Positions 5,367-10,294 of a DNA stretch of 10,294 nucleotides are shown in pieces. Location: contig DASPZU010000097.1 of NCBI GenBank assembly GCA_035636095.1, positions 1 through 10,294 of the forward strand, in the 5' to 3' direction. A program made the translations under genes and the position numbers. The notes beneath the pieces are model-generated. The model had not been told where the DNA came from. It did not search any database and saw only the letters and a list, made by a program, of their open reading frames with translations. Every line of letters starts with the position of its first letter. Within the stretch, counting starts at the first letter, position 1. Source of the stretch: Gp7-AA10 sp035636095 (GTDB lineage: Bacteria; Acidobacteriota; Thermoanaerobaculia; Gp7-AA8).

Positions 5367-5977
5367 ACGAGAAGGTTCGCGCCGAAATCCGGATCGGAGC
5401 CCAGCTTCACCTGCGTCGACCACAGTTTCAGCCGGACGCTGCCCGATTGCCAGAATTTTGCGCACAACGCAAAGTAAACGAGCACTTTTTCGCGCTCGCC
5501 CTTCTCGAGGAGCTCCTTTGCCAGAAGCATATTCGGACCGAGACGATTGAGCTGCGGCGATCCCGGCGTGCGACCGGCCATCAGCAGGAATTGTCCTGCC
5601 TCATCGATTTTTCCTTCGCGCAGCGCGAGGCGCCCAAGGGTCAGGTTGCCCTTGTGAATTGCGTTTCCGTAGTTCCAGTCTTTCGAGAACTTCGGCGCCG
5701 TTGCCAGAACTTCGTTGGCGTGCGAGCGCACGATGGAAGCGGGCTCGGAATCGACCTCCGCCAGCGACAACTGCGTCAGCGCCAGCCATCGTTCATACTC
5801 GCTGTGCGCTGCGGCCAGATGCCGCTGGGCATCGACCCTTTGCCGTTTCTGCAGTCGTGTCGTTACGACATTCGAAACGCCTCGGCGCATCACGGGCCGC
5901 AAAAGGAACCCTGCGGCCGCAACCAGCGCGCCGACTCCGATGATCAAGTACCAATTGGGTCGATTCGATTCGGTCAC
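5363..5977 (-). CDS. Membrane-anchored TPR-like protein
   Basis: A 204-residue protein. Residues 9-28 (WYLIIGVGALVAAAGFLLRP) form one membrane helix followed by a basic stretch, so the body is cytoplasmic or periplasmic behind an N-terminal anchor. Residues 45-200 are all-helical with TPR-like spacing: LGRLALREGKIDEAGQFLL, then TPGSPQL-RLGPNMLLAKELL-KGEREKVLVYF, CAKFW and a terminal PDFGANLL. The tail resembles a domain I associate with Acidobacteriota hypothetical proteins; no family name is claimed. The start is GTG at 5977, 10 bp behind the AraC-type gene, implying one transcript. There is no Shine-Dalgarno: the strand reads CCTCC there. Its TAG stop overlaps the opposing gene by 4 bp. Confidence 0.8.
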   Translation of the reverse strand: MTESNRPNWYLIIGVGALVAAAGFLLRPVMRRGVSNVVTTRLQKRQRVDAQRHLAAAHSEYERWLALTQLSLAEVDSEPASIVRSHANEVLATAPKFSKDWNYGNAIHKGNLTLGRLALREGKIDEAGQFLLMAGRTPGSPQLNRLGPNMLLAKELLEKGEREKVLVYFALCAKFWQSGSVRLKLWSTQVKLGSDPDFGANLLV

Positions 5978-5987
5978 GAAGGAGGTT

Positions 5988-6344
5988 CTACGCCACCTGC
6001 GGCCGGCGGATCATCCGTAGACGGCCGTTGGAGCGGAATTGGCGAGGCGACATGCCGAACCGCTCCCGGAACTGCTGGCGAAAGTAGTTTTCGGAATCGA
6101 ATCCGCATCGGCGCGCGATCTGCGACACGCGCAGGTTGCCGGCCTTGAGCAGCCGGGCCGCCTTTTCGAGGCGTTTCTCTTTCAGGAAGTGACTGAGCAG
6201 CCGGCCGGTGACACGATGAAAGCGTCCGGAGACATATTGCCGCGTATATCCGAGCTCTTTGGTCACCGCTTCAACCGTGATTTCCTGGTCATCGCGGATT
6301 CGTCGGCGGACACACTTGATGAGGGAGCGAAGAAGGCCGTCCAT
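5988..6344 (-). CDS. Small AraC-type transcriptional regulator
   Basis: A 118-residue protein that is almost only an AraC DNA-binding domain. The first helix-turn-helix is at about residues 24-44 (VEAVTKELGYTRQYVSGRFH). The second is at about 73-95 (VSQIARRCGFDSENYFRQQF), ending in the family signature FRERFGMSPRQFR. The length equals SoxS/MarA-type stand-alone regulators (about 107-130), and there is no ligand-binding domain. Start ATG 6344 lacks a visible ribosome site. A TAGAAT-like -10 (plus-strand 6372-6377) lies 28 bases before it on the minus strand. The gene is transcribed away from the lytic transglycosylase and ahead of the TPR-like gene. A regulator this small without a sensor is usually controlled by its own synthesis level; whether it binds the inverted repeat upstream is unknown. 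Confidence 0.88.
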   Translation of the reverse strand: MDGLLRSLIKCVRRRIRDDQEITVEAVTKELGYTRQYVSGRFHRVTGRLLSHFLKEKRLEKAARLLKAGNLRVSQIARRCGFDSENYFRQQFRERFGMSPRQFRSNGRLRMIRRPQVA

Positions 6345-6371
6345 ACTGCAAGTCGATTTCCGAGTTCCACA

Positions 6372-6377
6372 ATTCTA
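6372..6377 (-). promoter_or_regulatory. Candidate -10 box of the AraC-type gene
   Basis: On the minus strand GATAGAATTG contains TAGAAT, five of six matches to TATAAT, which would give a leader of about 20 nt to ATG 6344. No convincing -35 is seen. The remaining gap 6345-6511 holds the long inverted repeat and nothing else recognised. Confidence 0.3.
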
Positions 6378-6408
6378 TCCTAAAAACGTCCTAACTCCTC
6401 CACCGCTG

Positions 6409-6478
6409 GTTCTCTGTGTCTCTGTGCCTCTGTGGTGATTTTGAGGTTCACCACAGAGGCGCAGAGAGCACAGAGAAC
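6409..6478. repeat. Long imperfect inverted repeat (CACAGAGG type)
   Basis: The left arm 6409-6438 (GTTCTCTGTGTCTC...CTCTGTGGTGA) and right arm 6448-6478 (TCACCACAGAGGCGCAGAG...) are near-reverse complements over about 30 bp, with a few mismatches and a 9-bp spacer. Repeats built from ACCACAGAGGC and CACAGAGAAC are known to me from intergenic regions of many unrelated environmental genomes, where they recur in many copies. No transposase is here, so it is best described as a dispersed, possibly non-autonomous hairpin element. It lies between the divergent AraC-type and lytic transglycosylase genes. The right arm ends 3 bp before the earliest ATG (6482) of the latter. Confidence 0.8.
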
Positions 6479-6511
6479 GGGATGACACGTGCTAACATCG
6501 TCGAGAGTCCA

Positions 6512-7180
6512 ATGCGCTTCACCGCCGTCGGCGTCGCCCTGCTCATCGCATTTCCTGCGGCTGCGCAGGTGCGGCTCACCGTTCGGGGCGACGGCAAGAA
6601 AGTCATCTCGAACGTGGGCGGGATCGGCGGCGGCCATACCGGAAATTACGTATGGCTGGCGAAGCAGCGCAACAAAAAATCGAAATATGACCGGTGGATC
6701 GAGTTTTACAGCGACCGCTACGACGTCGATCCCATTCTGGTGCGGGCTGTCATTCAGGTCGAATCGTCGTTCGATCCCAAATGCGTTTCCCGCCGCGGCG
6801 CACGGGGACTGATGCAGCTCATGCCGGAGACCGCGAAACAGTACGGCGTGACGCACATCTTCGATCCCAACGAAAACATTCAGGGCGGGGTGCACTATCT
6901 CGCCGATCTGCTGAAGCTGTTTCCGCGTGATTTGCCCCGCGCGCTGGCGGCGTACAACGCAGGCGAGAACGCAGTTTTCAAATACGCCGGCATTCCGCCT
7001 TACGACGAGACGATGACGTACGTGAAGCGCGCGCTGACCGTGTATTACGGCTCGCCCTACGGTCAGGCCACATGGTTCCCGGCCGGACGCGGAGAGCGAA
7101 AGCTCGCCGGCGGATTCCGCTCCGAGCTTCTGCAGCCGGTGTCCGTGATGCCGGGCATGCGCTATCTCGGCACGCACTGA
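6512..7180 (+). CDS. Lytic transglycosylase (Slt-type), secreted
   Basis: From ATG 6512 the protein has 222 residues. It begins with a signal peptide (MRFTAVGVALLIAFPAAAQ, likely cleaved near residue 19) and acts in the periplasm. It cleaves the MurNAc-GlcNAc bond of peptidoglycan, forming 1,6-anhydro ends. The SLT domain spans about residues 55-170: catalytic E84 in IQVESSFDP, the signature GLMQLMP at 99-105, then AAYNAGENAV at 146-155. A tail (GRGERKLAGG) follows. An ATG at 6482 would add ten residues before the signal peptide and sits just after the inverted repeat; 6512 gives the standard signal peptide and is preferred. The TPR-AIM24 gene follows by 17 bp. No substrate or partner beyond murein can be named. 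Confidence 0.93.
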   Translation: MRFTAVGVALLIAFPAAAQVRLTVRGDGKKVISNVGGIGGGHTGNYVWLAKQRNKKSKYDRWIEFYSDRYDVDPILVRAVIQVESSFDPKCVSRRGARGLMQLMPETAKQYGVTHIFDPNENIQGGVHYLADLLKLFPRDLPRALAAYNAGENAVFKYAGIPPYDETMTYVKRALTVYYGSPYGQATWFPAGRGERKLAGGFRSELLQPVSVMPGMRYLGTH

Positions 7181-7197
7181 AATACAATCCCGACCTC

Positions 7198-8466
7198 ATG
7201 CCTGATTTCGATCCGGCGGTGAATCTCCATGCGCCTTTTGACCAGGGCGTCTTCCTGCTGCACTACAACCGCGGCCGCGAGGGGTTTCAGGAAGGACGCT
7301 ATGCCGAGGCCCGCAGGGAGCTGGAGAGCGCACAGAAGCTGCGCCCCGATGATCCCGACGTCCTGAATCTTCTGGGACTGGTTTACTTCAAGACCAATGC
7401 CTTCCCTGAGGCCGAGGTGATTTACCGGCGGCTGGCCAAGGAAAATCCCAATGTCTTCATCCTCCATTCGAACCTCGGGCTGATCCTCTTCAAGCAGGGA
7501 AAACTCGACGAAGCGGAACAGTACCTCCTTCGGGCCGTGGAGCTGCGGCCTAACTACGCAAAATCGCATCTCTATCTCGGTCTGCTGTACCGCCAGCGCA
7601 AGAAACTCGGACTGGCCGTGGATCATCTTCGCTTCGCCGGCGCCGACAAACTGGTGCGCGAAGTGGAAGTGGAGATGCGGCCGCCATTGCGACAGACGAT
7701 CCCCGATCCCTCGAAAGCGACCACCGAGAGAATGCTGGCGGTGCAGGCGCCACGGACGACTCAGCCGCAGCCGGCGCTGACAACGCAGCCTGGAAATGTC
7801 GCGGCTGCCCGCAAGTTGCAGGAGGCCGTCGATGACACCAGTCTCGTCGAAGAGAAACACATCGATCTCGGCAAAGGGCGCAAAGTCGAGGGGGCGTCGC
7901 GCACGTTTGTGCTCCACGAAAACGGATTTCTCGAGATCAACTTCGCGAACAGCGTGTACGTGAAGAAGGGGACGGTCTCGAGCTACTCCGGCAACCTCAA
8001 ATTCGCCGCCGAATCGGGACTCCTCGGCACCACTGCACAAACGCTCGTGAAAGCGGCGGGGCAGGGGAAGATTTTCATCTATGAGAAAGGGCGCAAGGCC
8101 TTTCTGCTCGATCTGAGCGAGGAGTTCATCTACGTCGAGGGGGGCAACCTGCTGGCACTGGAGGAGACGCTGACCTACCGCGTCGAGCCGATCTACGACA
8201 GCGCTTATCAACGGAAGATCGACACGCTCAAAATCTTCGGGAAGGGATCGCTCGCGATCTCGACCGACATCGAGCCGCTGACGCTGCGCGTGACACGCGA
8301 TCTCCCCCTTTCGATCTCGTCGACCGCCCTGGTCGCGTGGACTGGCAGTCTGATCCCGATGGTCGTCGACGACAAGTCGCTCGAGAACATCATGATCGAG
8401 AGCGGCGGCGACGGCGGGTTCAAGATTCGTTTCGAGGGCGACGGCGTCGTGGTATCAGAGCAATAA
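7198..8466 (+). CDS. TPR-AIM24 fusion protein
   Basis: A 422-residue protein without a signal peptide. Residues about 18-148 are four TPR-like helix pairs, for example DVLNLLGLVYFKTNAFPEAE and LGLILFKQGKLDEAEQYLLR. About 160-215 is a linker rich in Pro, Thr and Gln. About 236-420 is an AIM24-type beta-rich domain: FLEINFANSVYVKKGTVSSY, GNLKFAAE, GQGKIFIYEKG, LALEE and, near the end, a second SLAISTDIEPLTLRV segment. AIM24 (PF01987) is a beta-barrel domain named after a yeast mitochondrial protein; its bacterial job is not known. The fusion of a TPR protein scaffold to it is the notable point. ATG 7198 is the start. A TACAAT box lies only 10 nt upstream (7183-7188), which would give a nearly leaderless message. 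The last 47 bp overlap the opposite-strand gene. Confidence 0.87.
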   Translation: MPDFDPAVNLHAPFDQGVFLLHYNRGREGFQEGRYAEARRELESAQKLRPDDPDVLNLLGLVYFKTNAFPEAEVIYRRLAKENPNVFILHSNLGLILFKQGKLDEAEQYLLRAVELRPNYAKSHLYLGLLYRQRKKLGLAVDHLRFAGADKLVREVEVEMRPPLRQTIPDPSKATTERMLAVQAPRTTQPQPALTTQPGNVAAARKLQEAVDDTSLVEEKHIDLGKGRKVEGASRTFVLHENGFLEINFANSVYVKKGTVSSYSGNLKFAAESGLLGTTAQTLVKAAGQGKIFIYEKGRKAFLLDLSEEFIYVEGGNLLALEETLTYRVEPIYDSAYQRKIDTLKIFGKGSLAISTDIEPLTLRVTRDLPLSISSTALVAWTGSLIPMVVDDKSLENIMIESGGDGGFKIRFEGDGVVVSEQ

Positions 8467-10294
8467 GCCCCAGCGCACTCACCGCGGCGCTCCATCCCAC
8501 CAGCGGATTGCGATAGCGGACCTCGACGCGATGCCGGCCCGGCGGCACGCTGAGCGACTGATACGCGATATTGGCAGGCATCAACTCTGCCGGACGGCCG
8601 TCGATGGTCGCGTGCCAATATTTGTGACGAGTAATCGTGATGATCAATAGTGATGTTTCTGTCGCTTCGACATCCAGCGTTGCGGTGCTCGAGGCCTCGG
8701 CAATGCCGACGATCTTGCCGGTCCGTTTCGCGAACCAGTAGCGACCATTGTTTGCGACGCGCGTGACGATCAGCGGATTGTCGATGGATGCTCCGGCGTA
8801 ATCGAGCACCTCACGCACATTCGAGATTCTCACGAACGGCTCGCTCCAATGCGGATCGCCGGCGTTCCCGCGCTTCAGCATGGCGTCGAGAAGGTCGTAG
8901 GTCGGCAGCAGGTCGGTGCCGTCGATGTCGGGTTCCAGCGCGCTGCGGAATCCCCACAGCGCCGGCGTGTGCCCGCGAAGTCCGTTGCGCATCGCCAGCG
9001 GCTGGTTTGCCCGCTCGAACTGCCGCTCGAGCTTCTCTTGCGTCCACTCTCCGCGATGGAAGATCGTCGATCCCGGCTCGAGTGAGCGGGCAATCGGCGG
9101 CGGCGTAAGAAAGCGTCGTGGCATTCGCGGAAGGATCTCGTTCGACAGCGAGCCGAAATCGATCAGCAGAAGCAGCGCGGCGATCCACGCATAGATCCTC
9201 GACGTGCCGAACTTCCAGATGACGATCGCCCACATCGTCGCGATGCAGGCGGAGAAGATCAGCTCTCCGCGGGCCAGCGGCTCCAAGTAGTCCGGAGCGT
9301 GCCAGAACCCGCTGAAGTTGATCGACATGACCGGCGCGAGCAACCACAGCACTGCCGCCACGACAACCGCAACGACAATCGCAGTGCGTCGCATCTCTAC
9401 GATGCGATCGAGCACGATGCTCGCAAAAACAATCAACGTCACCAGCGCGGCGCCGATGAACTTTTCCGGATATCGGATCGAATGCCGACTCGCTGCCCAC
9501 ACCCAATCGAACAGCGGCGATCCGATCGCGAGCAGGTAGGAGGTTGCGCAGATCGCGAGAACGAGGGTCCATCCGCGCATTCGCTTCGCGAAAGCAGCCA
9601 GCGCCAGCATCGCAACCGCCACGCCGCAGTAGATGCTCATCAAGTACGGCGTTCCGCGATGACCAAAGAGCCGATAGCCCCACCAGGTGCGAATGTCGGG
9701 AAGGACGCCGAAGATGCGGGGGGCGACCAGCTCCAGGGGCCGCGCCGCCGGCATGCTGTAGTCGATCGCGAGATCGTGCGAGAAGCCGCGCGACCGGACG
9801 GAATCGTGCGCGTGATCGATTGCCGGAACGATCACCACCGCGCTGATGGCGATGGCGAGCCCGATCGCGCCGAAAACGCGCGGCAGCGAGCGTCGATCGG
9901 CGTACGCGGCGCCGGCGATCACCAGCGCCAGCATCTGCGCCAGCGCCATGGGCTCGAAGATCAGCATCGGCATCGCCAGCGCCAGCGCCGCCATCGCGAT
10001 TGCGCCGGTGCGAATCAATCGCAATACCGCCCAACCCACCACGCCCGCCCACGCCCACACGAAGAATGTCGGCAGGTTGGTCATGGTGCCGAAGAAAAAT
10101 CCGCTCAGCCCGAACGACAGCGCGCCGAACATCGCCGCCTCGACGCGAAGTGGAATCGACCGCAAAAAGGCATACATGCCGCACAGCGCGATGGCCACGT
10201 GCGCGACGATGTGCAGCGCGAAGCCGAACGGGTACGACCCCACCAAAATGAGCCACTGCGGCGGATAGAAAATCTCGTAGGCCGGATTCGCGAT
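8420..10294 (-). CDS. YfhO-type polytopic membrane protein (N-terminus outside window)
   Basis: The reading frame stays open from the right edge to TGA at 8420-8422: 624 residues are seen and the start is missing. The visible part opens NPAYEIFYPPQWL, the Pro-rich entry loop typical of YfhO-like and related glycosyl-transfer membrane proteins. It continues with roughly ten Leu/Ile/Val-rich membrane segments, a hydrophilic stretch from about the PEKFIGA segment onward, and a soluble C-terminal domain (LDVEATETSLLIITITRHKYWHATIDGRPAEL, then PPGRHRVEVRYRNP). That last block matches the C-terminal Trp/Asp/Gly pattern of the YfhO family (PF09586), whose members act in modification of teichoic or lipoteichoic acids or other glycopolymers. 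A short hydrophobic helix and the basic tail RRRRPRNES follow. A TTG at 10246 is not a plausible start, because the sequence upstream of it is homologous-looking. It converges on the TPR-AIM24 gene. Confidence 0.86.
   Translation of the reverse strand: MANPAYEIFYPPQWLILVGSYPFGFALHIVAHVAIALCGMYAFLRSIPLRVEAAMFGALSFGLSGFFFGTMTNLPTFFVWAWAGVVGWAVLRLIRTGAIAMAALALAMPMLIFEPMALAQMLALVIAGAAYADRRSLPRVFGAIGLAIAISAVVIVPAIDHAHDSVRSRGFSHDLAIDYSMPAARPLELVAPRIFGVLPDIRTWWGYRLFGHRGTPYLMSIYCGVAVAMLALAAFAKRMRGWTLVLAICATSYLLAIGSPLFDWVWAASRHSIRYPEKFIGAALVTLIVFASIVLDRIVEMRRTAIVVAVVVAAVLWLLAPVMSINFSGFWHAPDYLEPLARGELIFSACIATMWAIVIWKFGTSRIYAWIAALLLLIDFGSLSNEILPRMPRRFLTPPPIARSLEPGSTIFHRGEWTQEKLERQFERANQPLAMRNGLRGHTPALWGFRSALEPDIDGTDLLPTYDLLDAMLKRGNAGDPHWSEPFVRISNVREVLDYAGASIDNPLIVTRVANNGRYWFAKRTGKIVGIAEASSTATLDVEATETSLLIITITRHKYWHATIDGRPAELMPANIAYQSLSVPPGRHRVEVRYRNPLVGWSAAVSALGLIALIPRRRRPRNES

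Noticed and set aside
6482..6511. N-terminal extension of the lytic transglycosylase from ATG 6482
   Set aside because: It would place ten polar residues before an otherwise perfect signal peptide and begins right at the edge of the repeat.
7162..8211. 349-codon minus-strand frame opposite the TPR-AIM24 gene
   Set aside because: The opposite strand encodes clear TPR and AIM24 patterns; this is its antisense shadow.
8811..10256. 481-codon minus-strand frame overlapping the YfhO-type gene in another frame
   Set aside because: It is Arg/Ala-rich as expected from a shifted frame, while the other frame gives coherent membrane helices and the family C-terminal motif.

Overview
The window is GC-rich, bacterial, densely packed and without recognisable phage or insertion-sequence genes. 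The order zapA, a 6S-like RNA, rny (RNase Y) and ymdB suggests an Acidobacteriota-type chromosome or a close relative. So do the TPR/AIM24 protein, the tail of the TPR-like protein at 5363-5977 and the YfhO-type membrane protein. The taxon is an inference from gene order and family flavour, not from a marker-gene comparison.

Layout. (1) Positions 1-416, minus: the N-terminal part of a RecA/ImuA-like protein with a degenerate P-loop, running off the left edge behind a good promoter. (2) 540-1714, plus: a compact cluster of four small genes, namely two Cys-rich mini-proteins (71 and 50 aa), a 102-aa four-helix membrane protein and a TTG-started lipoprotein. The spacings are 9, 15 and -4 bp. (3) 1763-2080: an extended -10 promoter set exactly in the loop of a perfect inverted repeat, then zapA. 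(4) About 2130-2290: a rod-like RNA whose pairing and motifs fit 6S RNA. (5) 2327-3934: rny, with a leader hairpin that buries its Shine-Dalgarno sequence. (6) 3934-4012: a palindromic array of about 16-bp repeats ending on the ymdB start codon, then ymdB and an 8-bp-overlapping glycosyltransferase-like gene that lacks the DxD signature. (7) 5363-6344, minus: a small AraC-type regulator followed by an anchored TPR-like protein. (8) 6409-6478: a long imperfect inverted repeat of the CACAGAGG type. (9) 6512-8466, plus: a secreted lytic transglycosylase and a TPR-AIM24 fusion. (10) 8420-10294, minus: a YfhO-type polytopic membrane protein, incomplete at the right edge and overlapping the AIM24 gene tail to tail by 47 bp.

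How the genes fit together. The centre (zapA, 6S RNA, rny, ymdB) is a housekeeping block for division, RNA polymerase control and RNA turnover. The right half is envelope-related: murein cleavage, an anchored TPR-like protein and a membrane protein of a family tied to glycosyl transfer. The left cluster is accessory and has no recognised function. I did not find an obvious new defence or CRISPR-like system. The most unusual items are the mini-protein cluster, the loop-embedded promoter, the RBS-masking rny leader, the degenerate RecA-like and glycosyltransferase-like proteins, and the two intergenic inverted repeats.
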